Positions 26,431 to 35,587 of a DNA stretch of 64,000 nt are shown here, piece after piece. The stretch spans positions 367,118-431,117 of the forward strand of contig DIAM01000021.1 of assembly GCA_002416505.1 (NCBI GenBank). Direction: 5' to 3'. This DNA comes from Gammaproteobacteria bacterium UBA5078 (GTDB taxonomy: Bacteria > Pseudomonadota > Gammaproteobacteria > Pseudomonadales > Pseudohongiellaceae). Numbering within the stretch: position 1 is the first letter of the stretch; each line of letters begins with the position of its first letter. The notes beneath the pieces are model-generated. The model was not told where the DNA came from. It made no database searches and saw only the letters and a program-made list of their open reading frames with translations. Both the position numbers and the translations under genes were made by a program.

Positions 26431-27426
26431 TCAAGCTTGGCCGCGAAGGGCTCGTTTCACTAGATTGTCCATCAAGGGCATCTTAAAGTGATTGTAGTTC
26501 AGTGGGTTCGCTGTTCGGCTCGCCAAGTCCCCAATGCTATCTGCAGTGGAATCGTTGCGTGCCTTGCCGCGAACGGCCTGTTCTACCTCGGTCAGACGGC
26601 GCGGTGTAGCCTGTACGGCGCCGGCGACTATACGAGAGTCTTCTATCACTCCATTGTTAACGCGCATCACGGCAGACAAGCTCACTAGAGCGAAGTCCCA
26701 AGCGTTACGGTCTGCGACTTTCTCGAAATAGAACTGTGCATTCGCCCACTTAGAGGGGATGCGCACAGCAGTCAAGATGTCGCCAGGACGCAACACGGTC
26801 GTATTTTGGATATCGAGGTTAGGACCTACAAAGAACTCCTCTGCAGAGACCACGCGCTGACCGCTCGCATTGTTGATCACCATCTGCGCTTCAAGAGCGA
26901 CTAGCGCAGGGCCAGTATCACTTGGAGTCACTGCCACACAACGGCTGGCGTTGAAGATGGCGTGCTCACGGTTCATGCCCTCGGGCGTGTCCGCGTAACA
27001 GAGGTTACCACCGGCACGGTAGCAGTTCAGACCGCGACGGTAGTACCAGCAGCGCACGTCTTGTGAGACGTTGCCCGCGATAGTACCGACGTTGCGGATC
27101 TGCGGGCTCGCCACACGACCTGCCGCTTGGGCCAGTAGTGGGTAGCGCTGCGCGATGATCGGGTCCTTAGTAATTTCTGTAAGAGTGACCAAGGCACCAA
27201 TCTCGATGCCATCGGCTGTCTCTTTAACGCCGCGCATGGATTCGATTCCTTTCAGATCGATCAATGCGTCAGCGCTCTTAGCACGGTCCTTAAGCCACCC
27301 GTAGGTGTCTTGACCGCCACCTACCAGCCAGCCTCTGTCGGCGAACTGATTGGCGATTCCTATTGCGTCCTCTACTCTTACCGGTTGGTAGAGGCTCATT
27401 TCGGGCATAACGTCGTGTGATGACAT
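26431..27426 (-). CDS. FAD-binding medium subunit of a xanthine-dehydrogenase-family enzyme
   Basis: Protein of 331 residues of the CO-dehydrogenase flavoprotein type, with WLVGGGQDTYGWLK and the FAD-contacting NVGTIAGNVSQD. It carries a cysteine-rich insertion (CWYYRRGLNC, CYADTPEG, ASRCVA) like that of E. coli PaoB/YagS, which holds an extra 4Fe-4S cluster. It would relay electrons from the 2Fe-2S clusters of the small subunit via FAD. It follows the molybdenum subunit by 10 bases and starts after a GAGG ribosome site. No export signal is seen, so it probably travels with the small subunit through the Tat system. Confidence 0.88.
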   Translation of the reverse strand: MSSHDVMPEMSLYQPVRVEDAIGIANQFADRGWLVGGGQDTYGWLKDRAKSADALIDLKGIESMRGVKETADGIEIGALVTLTEITKDPIIAQRYPLLAQAAGRVASPQIRNVGTIAGNVSQDVRCWYYRRGLNCYRAGGNLCYADTPEGMNREHAIFNASRCVAVTPSDTGPALVALEAQMVINNASGQRVVSAEEFFVGPNLDIQNTTVLRPGDILTAVRIPSKWANAQFYFEKVADRNAWDFALVSLSAVMRVNNGVIEDSRIVAGAVQATPRRLTEVEQAVRGKARNDSTADSIGDLASRTANPLNYNHFKMPLMDNLVKRALRGQA

Positions 27427-27436
27427 AGCTTAAACC

Positions 27437-29878
27437 TCAGAATGTATTTGTTTTCAAGTTGCCAGTGTTATGGCCGTTCTGCGCGATATGATTCACGATC
27501 ATGTCGGCCGTCACTGGAGTGCGATTGAACAAATGGCCGTCTAGGGCATCGGAGAATGCACTCATCAAGGCTGCAACTGCGCAACCTTGAGCAGGCTCAC
27601 CGATTCCCTTCGCACCAACCGGGCTCTGTGGATCAGGCATGTCCATACCAGCCGTATTCATGTTCACAGGAACATCGAGATACGTCGGAGGCTTAGACTG
27701 ATACAGGCCTACGTTGGCCGGGAGGCCGTTCTGAGGGTCGTAGACGTGACGCTCAGATTGCGCCATGCCGAAGCCCCACACACCACCACCGTTCATAGCC
27801 TGGCTGAGCCCTTGCGGGTGCACAACCGTGCCACACTCGGCAACAGCACTATAGTCGAGAATGTCGAATTTACCGGTCTCGGTATCGAGTTCGATTTCTA
27901 TGAACGCGATCGCCATACCAGGCACTGCACCGGAGCGTGGCAGCAAGTCTTTCGCTACGCCGATAAGGCCGGTGCCCGCCATGGCCTGCACGGAACGCTT
28001 CGTAGTGGCATTGATATCCTCTGGAAACTCCATGCCACTGTACTTGCCGCCCATCTCGATCGCTTTCTGTGCGGCTTCGCCGAAGCTCATGCCTTTAGCA
28101 TTGTCGCTGGTCAGGAAGACGCGCTCGCCGCCGATGCTGTAGTCCTCTACTGCGCCGCCAAACTCAGCGACTGCGATCTCTTTCATCTTCGCGATGATGT
28201 CCATTGCGGCAACGTGGCTAGAACGAGTTTCAGTGAAGATCGTGTTACTACCGCCCTGATAAGTACTATGCGGGAGGTTCAACTCGCTGTTACCGTGGAC
28301 AACAACACAGTTGTCCCAATTGCACTGCAGTGCTTCTGCTGATGCACGCACTACGCCTGCATAGGAGTAAGTCCCGAGGTTACCTACCCCAGTGTGCAGG
28401 TAGATTGTGCCGTCCGGCGCGATGCGGATCAGGCCGTCATAACCGTTCGCACCGGCAGTGTGGAAGCCTTGACCTACGCCGATACCGCGCACTTTCGTTG
28501 CGCTGATCTGCTTAGGCTGGGCGATCTTCTGCTCCCAGTTGAACATCTGTGCAGCCTTGTCGATCGCCTCTGGCATATAGGAACTAGAGAGGCCACCCTG
28601 ACGCTCGCCGATCTTGCCGTCCATGCGCGGAGCATTGGTGCGGCGGAAGGCGACGCGGTCGAGACCGGCTTGATTAGCGGCTTTGTCCATCATTGGCGCG
28701 AGTACCGCCGCCATTTCGTTCTGGCCTGGACCACGCTGAGCGCCGCGAGGCGTCGTGTTGGTGTACAGGGACAGACCGCGGAAGCGCATAGCCTCGGGCT
28801 GGAACATGATGGTGATGTGCTCGGCAGAAGAACTGCCACTGCCGCCGCCACCCGAACCTGCATCGTTGATGATTGCGACGTCGACTGCGCCGACGCGACC
28901 ATCGTCTTTCAGGCCGATCTTGATCCAACCCTGCATGCCGGAGCGCGCAGAACCGATATAGAACTCTTCATCACGTGTGATACGCAGTTGCACAGGACGA
29001 TTCAACGCACGCGAGAAACGACCGGTAACCGCCATGATCGGATACGGGAAAATCTTAGAACCGAAACCGCCACCGGTGTTCTCATTGATGAACACGAGGT
29101 TGGCAGGGTCCATTTCCAGCATGCCAGCTAGTGCAGCGTGGCCTACTGTGTGGCTCTGCAAGGAGCCGTGGAAGTAGCACTTGCCGTTTTCCCAATACGC
29201 CATGCCCGTTCTGGACTCTAGCGAATGGTGAGGCTGGCCGATGGTCACGAAGGGCTCTTCGATAATGGTTGTACACGCCGCAAACTGCGCGGCCAAATCG
29301 CCGAACTCCCACTCGGAACCGAACTGGGCGCCAACAGGCTCACGTCCGTTACGGAACGCAGTTACTTGGTCGATAGACCACTTGATGCGACCTACGTCCG
29401 TGCCAGAAGCGGTAGTACCCGCAGCGGCTTCGCCGGAATTACGGATCAGCGTGTTACCCATTGGATAAGGATCTGGACCGCCCTCTACTAGCGTATCGAG
29501 CGGATCGACCACGAAGGGACGACGCTGATATTCCACAACGATCTTAGAAAGTGCCTCTTCCGCAAGGAAATCGCTCTCTGCTGCAACCGCAAGGATAGGC
29601 TGACCTATATAAGTGACCCATTCTTTTGCTAGAGCAGGGTTCGCGGGCGGCTTTGCCTCTGGCAGGTCATCCGCGGTGAAGATGCCGAGCACCCCTGGCA
29701 TCGCCAGAGCTGCAGACGCGTCGATGCTCACTACACGACCCGCTGGGATCGGGCTAGTCAGCAAGCGCGCGAACACCATGCCGTCTTTTTTGAAATCTTC
29801 GGCGTAGCGTGCTGCGCCTGTGACCTTTGCCTCTACATCAGGCGGAGTGAAATCTTTACCGATATGCATATAGGTCAT
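27437..29878 (-). CDS. Molybdenum-cofactor-binding large subunit of a xanthine-dehydrogenase-family enzyme
   Basis: Protein of 813 residues with the aldehyde oxidase/xanthine dehydrogenase fold. It opens with DVEAKVTGAARYAEDF and has cofactor contacts such as ENTGGGFGSK and PRGAQRGPG. Near the C-terminus, VGAKGIGEPA contains the catalytic glutamate of the family. It hydroxylates a substrate (aldehyde, N-heterocycle or similar) with oxygen from water. Its start overlaps the small-subunit stop as ATGA. The substrate cannot be told; the overall subunit make-up is closest to PaoABC-type aldehyde oxidoreductases. It has no own signal peptide. Confidence 0.92.
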   Translation of the reverse strand: MTYMHIGKDFTPPDVEAKVTGAARYAEDFKKDGMVFARLLTSPIPAGRVVSIDASAALAMPGVLGIFTADDLPEAKPPANPALAKEWVTYIGQPILAVAAESDFLAEEALSKIVVEYQRRPFVVDPLDTLVEGGPDPYPMGNTLIRNSGEAAAGTTASGTDVGRIKWSIDQVTAFRNGREPVGAQFGSEWEFGDLAAQFAACTTIIEEPFVTIGQPHHSLESRTGMAYWENGKCYFHGSLQSHTVGHAALAGMLEMDPANLVFINENTGGGFGSKIFPYPIMAVTGRFSRALNRPVQLRITRDEEFYIGSARSGMQGWIKIGLKDDGRVGAVDVAIINDAGSGGGGSGSSSAEHITIMFQPEAMRFRGLSLYTNTTPRGAQRGPGQNEMAAVLAPMMDKAANQAGLDRVAFRRTNAPRMDGKIGERQGGLSSSYMPEAIDKAAQMFNWEQKIAQPKQISATKVRGIGVGQGFHTAGANGYDGLIRIAPDGTIYLHTGVGNLGTYSYAGVVRASAEALQCNWDNCVVVHGNSELNLPHSTYQGGSNTIFTETRSSHVAAMDIIAKMKEIAVAEFGGAVEDYSIGGERVFLTSDNAKGMSFGEAAQKAIEMGGKYSGMEFPEDINATTKRSVQAMAGTGLIGVAKDLLPRSGAVPGMAIAFIEIELDTETGKFDILDYSAVAECGTVVHPQGLSQAMNGGGVWGFGMAQSERHVYDPQNGLPANVGLYQSKPPTYLDVPVNMNTAGMDMPDPQSPVGAKGIGEPAQGCAVAALMSAFSDALDGHLFNRTPVTADMIVNHIAQNGHNTGNLKTNTF

Positions 29879-30546
29879 GATAATTGCCCCGAGGCGCGCA
29901 TTACGCCATTCAGATAGTGATCATATGCCCCGCAGCGGCAGAGGTTGCCGGACATAGCCTGACGCGCTTCTTCGCGAGTCGGACGGGGGTTCGATTTGAG
30001 TAAGGCCACCGCCGACATCACTTGGCCAGAGGTGCAGAAACCGCACGCTGGGCTAAGCTCTTGCACGAATGCAGCCTGCACTGGGTGTAATGTACCGTCG
30101 GCGGCGCGTAGGCCCTCTACCGTCATTACAGCCTTATTCGACACCTCATGAGTGAGAGTCGAGCATGCATAGATGTTCACGTCGTCGGCAAGGACTGTAC
30201 AGGCACCGCATTCGCCGCGGTTGCAACCCAGCTTAGTACCAGTCAGACCCAACTTATAGCGAAGCGTATGGGCTAGCGTCTCTTGGGGGGCGACGTCCAC
30301 ACGGCGCGTTTGGCCGTTCACGTTGAGAGAAAGTAGTCGCTCTACAGCGCCAGCCGGGCGATCAGCACCAATGGCTGAGTACCATAGCGAGGTTGATGCA
30401 GCGGCTGCACTGGAGGCGATAACCCCCTTGATAAATCGTCGTCTTGTTAGTTTTGGATTCACAGGCTTTCTTAGCCTCCCTATCACAGGTGGTATAAAGG
30501 GAAATGCTCTTTTGAGGGGGTCTAGGGTAATCCACATATCGGGCAT
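29875..30546 (-). CDS. Tat-exported 2Fe-2S small subunit of a xanthine-dehydrogenase-family enzyme
   Basis: Protein of about 223 residues. A twin-arginine motif, TRRRFIKG, is followed by a hydrophobic Ala/Ser-rich stretch, so the complex is exported folded. The mature part holds a plant-type 2Fe-2S site (CNRGECGACTVL then YAC) and a second helical 2Fe-2S domain (CGFCTSGQ and CRCGAYDHY). The start is uncertain: ATG at 30546 (MPDMWITLDP) is preferred; a TTG at 30609 has AAAGG only three bases ahead, and another ATG lies at 30537. It is first in the operon and divergent from gltB. Position suggests that this gene sets where the whole enzyme works: the periplasm. Confidence 0.88.
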   Translation of the reverse strand: MPDMWITLDPLKRAFPFIPPVIGRLRKPVNPKLTRRRFIKGVIASSAAAASTSLWYSAIGADRPAGAVERLLSLNVNGQTRRVDVAPQETLAHTLRYKLGLTGTKLGCNRGECGACTVLADDVNIYACSTLTHEVSNKAVMTVEGLRAADGTLHPVQAAFVQELSPACGFCTSGQVMSAVALLKSNPRPTREEARQAMSGNLCRCGAYDHYLNGVMRASGQLS

Positions 30547-30609
30547 TATCAAGTTATTAACCCCGCGCCGTACCGCGCTGAAGATCCGCTTGACCGCGTG
30601 CAGTTCCAA

Positions 30610-30936
30610 TAGCCTTTATCAAGCGAGTGATCGCTCCAAACCGCTGCAGGGCCGGGGCTGGTGGTCAACTTGACTTATTTTGGTTCAGTGGTATTGTGTC
30701 CGGCCCCCGTGGAATTACCGTCCCGGTTTTCGTGCGCCCAGCATTTTTAAAACCATATTGGTTTGTACGATTTGGTAATGGGAGGGGACTGGAATAATTC
30801 GCCGATCACCGCGTTACAACTACCTCACAATGAGCAGAACTTCGACTCAGGGGGCTCTCGGCAGCGCATTGAGTTGCCACTGATTGAGACGCGAGCGAAC
30901 TGTAAATGTAATTCGAACATTGAGAGCTGTAGATCT
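30610..30936. other. Divergent promoter region between the molybdenum-enzyme operon and gltB
   Basis: About 330 bases with no convincing gene. An open frame from 30763 runs into gltB but looks like leader. A perfect inverted repeat, AAACCA-TAT-TGGTTT, lies at 30750-30764 and could be an operator. No clear -35/-10 pair stands out. Confidence 0.35.
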
Positions 30937-33900
30937 ATGAGCATCAAAGCCTATCCCCCTTTAACATTCGGCTACCCAGAAGCAAGCGGACTGTATGATC
31001 CTAGTAACGAAAAGGACTCATGCGGCGTTGGGTTTGTGGCCGACATCAAGGGGCGCCCAAGTCATCAAATCATGCTGGATGCATACCATCTTAACTCTCG
31101 CATGGATCACCGCGGCGGATGCGGCTTCGAGGCCAATACCGGCGACGGCGCCGGCATCCTCATGGCGCTTCCACACACCTTCTTTATTAACACTATAAAG
31201 GAAGAGCTGAAGGCTAGCGCCCCGCAGCCGGGCAAGTACGCCGTAGGCAATGTCTTCCTGCCGCAAATCGAAAGCGAGCGAGCGATCTGTGTCTCCGTGA
31301 TCAACGACTTGGTTGCAGAAGAGGGCCAGACTCTACTGGGCTGGCGCGAAGTGCCCGTCGACCCCGTTGGCGCCGATGTTGGCCCCGCAGCACGAGTCGC
31401 GCAGCCCTATATTGCGCAACTGTTTATAGGCGCGGCCGAAGAGCTAAGCCAAGACGAGTTCGAGCGTCGCCTCTACGTTATTCGTAAGCGCTTTACTCGC
31501 GCTTTGCGCCGCAACAGCAGCCTCACGCAGGCGAAGATGGTCTATGCCTGCAGCCTCTCGACGAAAGTAATCGTCTATAAAGGGATGCTGACACCGGGCC
31601 AATTGTTCCCGTTCTACCAAGACTTGACCAACCCCCAGTGCGAGACGCACATGGCGATGGTGCACTCGCGCTTCAGCACGAACACCTTCCCATCTTGGGA
31701 TCGCGCGCAGCCGAACCGTTTCATGAGCCACAATGGCGAAATCAATACGCTGCGTGGCAACCGCAACCAGATGGTGGCCCGCGAAGGCAGCGCCAAGAGC
31801 GAGCATTTCGGCAGCAAAATGTCGCAGCTATTCCCGGTAATTAATGCCAACAGCTCTGACTCCGGCTCTTTCGACGCCGTGCTCGAGTTCATGCTGATGT
31901 CCGGCCGCTCCCTGCCAGAATCCGTCATGATGATGATTCCCGAGGCCTGGCAGTCCGATGTCAATATGCCGCAGGACAAGAAAGACTTTTATGAGTACCA
32001 CTCCGCGCTGATGGAACCATGGGATGGCCCTGCCTCCATCGTGTTCTCGGATGGCCACTATATTGGTGCCGTACTCGACCGCAATGGCCTAAGGCCTAGC
32101 CGTTATTACGTCACCCATGACGACAAGGTCATCATGGCCTCGGAAGTCGGTGTACTCCATGTCGACCCCGCGAACGTCAGACTCAAGGGTCGCCTGCAGC
32201 CAGGGCGGATGTTCCTTCTGGACTTCGAACAGGGACGCCTAATTCCCGACGAAGAGCTTAAGTCCAGCATCGCCGGTCGCCGCCCCTATGGGCAATGGCT
32301 GAAGAATCAGAAAGTAACACTAGACGACCTATCCAGCGAGACGGCGGAGCATTCGCTGGACGCCGAGCATGTTCTGCAGCGCATGCAGGCCTTCGGTTAC
32401 ACCACCGAGACGATGCAATTCATGCTACTGCCCCTGGTGACAGAGCTACGCGATCCACTCGGCTCCATGGGCAACGACTCAGCGCTCGCCTGCCTGTCCG
32501 ACAAATCGCGCATGATCTATGACTATTTCAAGCAGCTGTTCGCGCAGATCACCAACCCGCCTATCGATTCGATTCGCGAAGAGGTGGTGATGTCGCTGCA
32601 ATGCTTCATCGGGCCGGAAGGCAATCTGCTGGAAACTACCGAAGGCCAGGCTCATCGCCTAAGCCTAGAACACCCTATTCTGTCGAACAAACAGCTCAGC
32701 GACTTGCGTGACATGGACTACCGTGGCATGCGCTCCAAGCTGATCGACATTACCTATGACAGCGAAGCAGAGAGCGGCTTCCAGGCTGCGCTGGATCGTA
32801 TTTGCGCAGAGGCTGAGGCCGCTATCACCGAAGGCTATTCTTTCGTCATCCTATCGGACCGCGAGATCAGCGCTACACGCATCCCCCTAAGCGCTTTGAT
32901 TGCGTGCGGGGCAGTACACCACCACCTCGTCGGTCGTCACCAGCGTTCGCGCCTAGGCCTGATTATCGAAACTGGCGAAGCGCGCGAGGTTCACCATTTC
33001 TGCCTACTCACCGGTTACGGCGCCGATGCGATCAACCCCTACCTTGCCTTCGAGGCATTGTGGCAGGCTCGCAACGACGGACTGCTGGGCAGCCTGTATG
33101 ACACCGAAGACAGCCTTGTCTATGCTTACAAAAAAGCGGTCGCCAAAGGCATGCTCAAGGTGATGGCCAAGATGGGCATCTCCACTCTGCAGTCATACAA
33201 GGGTGCACAGATATTTGAGGCCGTTGGCTTGGCGAGCGAAATCATCAAGCGCTGCTTCGTAGGCACCGCTAGCCGCGTGCAAGGCGTGAATTTCAGTACG
33301 CTAATCGAAGAGACAGAGCGCCGTCACCGCATCGGTTTTCCAAAGCAGGGTGAGAGCCTTCCCGTGCTAAGCAACCCCGGCGATTTCCACTGGCGCAATG
33401 GCGGCGACGGGCATATGTGGGATCCGAGCAGCATCGCGAACCTACAAGTGGCGGCACGCACCAACAGCCCCGATGCTTACGCGGCGTTCTCCAAGCATAC
33501 TAATGAGCAGACTACTCGCGCCTGTACTCTGCGCGGCTTACTCAAGTTCAAGGCCGACGCCAAGAATGCCATCTCAATAGAAGAGGTAGAACCAGCCAGC
33601 GAGATCGTGAAGCGTTTCGCAACCGGCGCCATGAGCCTTGGCTCTATCTCTACCGAGTCCCACGAATCACTGGCGATCGCGATGAACCGCATGGGCGGCA
33701 AGTCCAATACCGGTGAGGGCGGCGAAGACCCAATCCGTTTCGTGCCCATGGCCAATGGCGACTCCAAGCGCTCTGCGATTAAGCAGGTAGCCTCCGGCCG
33801 CTTCGGTGTCACCATTTGGTATCTGAACAATGCCGACGAACTGCAGATCAAGATCGCCCAAGGCGCCAAGCCGGGCGAGGGTGGGGAACTACCCGGCGGC

Positions 33901-35511
33901 AAGGTCGATGATTATATCGCGAAGATTCGTCACTCGACGCCCGGTGTCGGGCTTATCTCCCCACCACCGCATCACGATATCTACTCCATCGAAGACATCG
34001 CGCAGCTGATTCACGACCTGAAAAACGCCAACCGCGAAGCGCGCATTAGCGTTAAGCTAGTCTCGGAGATCGGCGTCGGCACCATTGCCGCAGGGGTAAC
34101 GAAAGCCAAGACCGATCACCTCGTGATCGCCGGCCATGACGGCGGCACAGGCGCATCCCCGCTCACCTCCATCAAGCACGCGGGCCTACCTTGGGAGCTG
34201 GGCTTAGCCGAGACTCACCAGACCCTGGTGATGAACAATCTGCGCTCCCGCGTGGTACTTCAGACCGATGGTCAACTAAAGACCGGCCGAGACGTGGCGA
34301 TTGCCGCGTTGCTAGGCGCGGAAGAGTTTGGTTTCGCAACGGCGCCGCTGATCACTCTGGGCTGCATCATGATGCGCAAGTGTCACCTGAACACCTGCCC
34401 AGTGGGTATCGCGACGCAAGACCCGGAGCTACGCAAGAAATTCAAAGGCAAGCCCGAGCACGTGGTGAACTATTTGTTCATGGTGGCAGAGGAAATGCGT
34501 CAGGTCATGGCAAGCCTTGGCATGCGCAAGGTGACCGACATGATCGGCCGCGTCGATCTTCTCGAAACCGACGCCGCGATCACCCATTGGAAGGCCAGCG
34601 GTATCGACTTGAGCTCGATGCTAGCGCCCGCGCGCATCATCTACGAAGGCACGCAGGTCTACCAGACTATCGGGCAAGACCACGGCTTGGAGAAAGCCCT
34701 GGACAACCAGATCATCGACATGGCGCGTAAGGCTATCGACACGGGCAGCAAGGTCAACATCGAGCTACCCGTGATCAACATCAATCGCGTAGTGGGCACT
34801 ATGCTCTCGAGCGAGGTGGCCAAGCGTTGGAAGGAAGAGATGCTGCCCGAGGACACCATCAATATTAAGCTTCATGGCTCCGCTGGCCAAAGCTTAGGCG
34901 CGTGGTTGGCCAAGGGCATTACCATCACCGTCGAGGGCGATGCCAACGACTACGTGGGCAAGGGACTCTCCGGCGGCAAGATCATCATCTACCCACCGAA
35001 GAACAGCACCTTCAAGGCGGAAGAGAATATCATCGCCGGCAACGTGAACCTATACGGCGCCACGAGTGGCGAAGCCTATTTCCGCGGCATCGCGGCAGAG
35101 CGCTTTGCCGTGCGTAACAGCGGCGCCACTGCGGTAGTGGAAGGCATCGGCGACCATGGCTGCGAGTATATGACCGGCGGACGAGTCGTAATTCTTGGCA
35201 AGACTGGCCGTAACTTTGGCGCGGGCATGAGCGGCGGTGTCGCTTACGTACTCGACAAGGACAAAGACTTACACAAGCAATGCAACGACGAGACCTTCAA
35301 GCTCGAGCCGGTTGTAGACGCCGCGGATATCAGCGAGCTAAAGACCTTGATTACTAGGCATCTGCAATTCACCGAATCTACCGTCGCTCGCGATATTCTA
35401 GACGATTGGGAGACGAGCCTAACGCAGTTCGTTAAGGTAATGCCGATCGACTATAAGCGTGTGTTGTTAGAGCGCGCAGCGCGACAAGAAGAGCAGGCTC
35501 TCGCAGTCTAA
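30937..35511 (+). CDS. gltB: Glutamate synthase (NADPH) large subunit GltB
   Basis: Protein of 1524 residues. With the ATG at 30937, a propeptide of 28 residues precedes the catalytic Cys (KDSCGVGF, residue 29), a usual length. The glutaminase domain is followed by the central domain, the FMN domain (GHDGGTGASPLTS) and the 3Fe-4S cysteines in CIMMRKCHLNTCPVG, then the GltB C-terminal beta-helix (GRNFGAGMSGG). GltB makes two glutamates from glutamine and 2-oxoglutarate, with electrons from GltD. A longer frame from 30763 is rejected because its extra residues are unlike GltB. gltD follows after 76 bases. Confidence 0.97.
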   Translation: MSIKAYPPLTFGYPEASGLYDPSNEKDSCGVGFVADIKGRPSHQIMLDAYHLNSRMDHRGGCGFEANTGDGAGILMALPHTFFINTIKEELKASAPQPGKYAVGNVFLPQIESERAICVSVINDLVAEEGQTLLGWREVPVDPVGADVGPAARVAQPYIAQLFIGAAEELSQDEFERRLYVIRKRFTRALRRNSSLTQAKMVYACSLSTKVIVYKGMLTPGQLFPFYQDLTNPQCETHMAMVHSRFSTNTFPSWDRAQPNRFMSHNGEINTLRGNRNQMVAREGSAKSEHFGSKMSQLFPVINANSSDSGSFDAVLEFMLMSGRSLPESVMMMIPEAWQSDVNMPQDKKDFYEYHSALMEPWDGPASIVFSDGHYIGAVLDRNGLRPSRYYVTHDDKVIMASEVGVLHVDPANVRLKGRLQPGRMFLLDFEQGRLIPDEELKSSIAGRRPYGQWLKNQKVTLDDLSSETAEHSLDAEHVLQRMQAFGYTTETMQFMLLPLVTELRDPLGSMGNDSALACLSDKSRMIYDYFKQLFAQITNPPIDSIREEVVMSLQCFIGPEGNLLETTEGQAHRLSLEHPILSNKQLSDLRDMDYRGMRSKLIDITYDSEAESGFQAALDRICAEAEAAITEGYSFVILSDREISATRIPLSALIACGAVHHHLVGRHQRSRLGLIIETGEAREVHHFCLLTGYGADAINPYLAFEALWQARNDGLLGSLYDTEDSLVYAYKKAVAKGMLKVMAKMGISTLQSYKGAQIFEAVGLASEIIKRCFVGTASRVQGVNFSTLIEETERRHRIGFPKQGESLPVLSNPGDFHWRNGGDGHMWDPSSIANLQVAARTNSPDAYAAFSKHTNEQTTRACTLRGLLKFKADAKNAISIEEVEPASEIVKRFATGAMSLGSISTESHESLAIAMNRMGGKSNTGEGGEDPIRFVPMANGDSKRSAIKQVASGRFGVTIWYLNNADELQIKIAQGAKPGEGGELPGGKVDDYIAKIRHSTPGVGLISPPPHHDIYSIEDIAQLIHDLKNANREARISVKLVSEIGVGTIAAGVTKAKTDHLVIAGHDGGTGASPLTSIKHAGLPWELGLAETHQTLVMNNLRSRVVLQTDGQLKTGRDVAIAALLGAEEFGFATAPLITLGCIMMRKCHLNTCPVGIATQDPELRKKFKGKPEHVVNYLFMVAEEMRQVMASLGMRKVTDMIGRVDLLETDAAITHWKASGIDLSSMLAPARIIYEGTQVYQTIGQDHGLEKALDNQIIDMARKAIDTGSKVNIELPVININRVVGTMLSSEVAKRWKEEMLPEDTINIKLHGSAGQSLGAWLAKGITITVEGDANDYVGKGLSGGKIIIYPPKNSTFKAEENIIAGNVNLYGATSGEAYFRGIAAERFAVRNSGATAVVEGIGDHGCEYMTGGRVVILGKTGRNFGAGMSGGVAYVLDKDKDLHKQCNDETFKLEPVVDAADISELKTLITRHLQFTESTVARDILDDWETSLTQFVKVMPIDYKRVLLERAARQEEQALAV

Positions 35512-35587
35512 GCGTCGACCAGCAATGGCGCTCGCTTAGGCTCGCGATGCGGGAAACCAGAGAATATTTGATTAATTGGACGTACTG

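Noticed and set aside
27587..28342. 251-codon open frame antisense to the molybdenum subunit
   Set aside because: Shadow of a high-GC gene; no ribosome site, domain or operon logic, while the minus-strand gene is complete.
28394..29131. 245-codon antisense open frame over the same gene
   Set aside because: Same reason: the product is Arg/His/Thr-rich like a frame shadow.
30763..30936. GltB N-terminal extension of 58 residues
   Set aside because: Its sequence is unlike GltB, and the start at 30937 gives a normal 28-residue propeptide.
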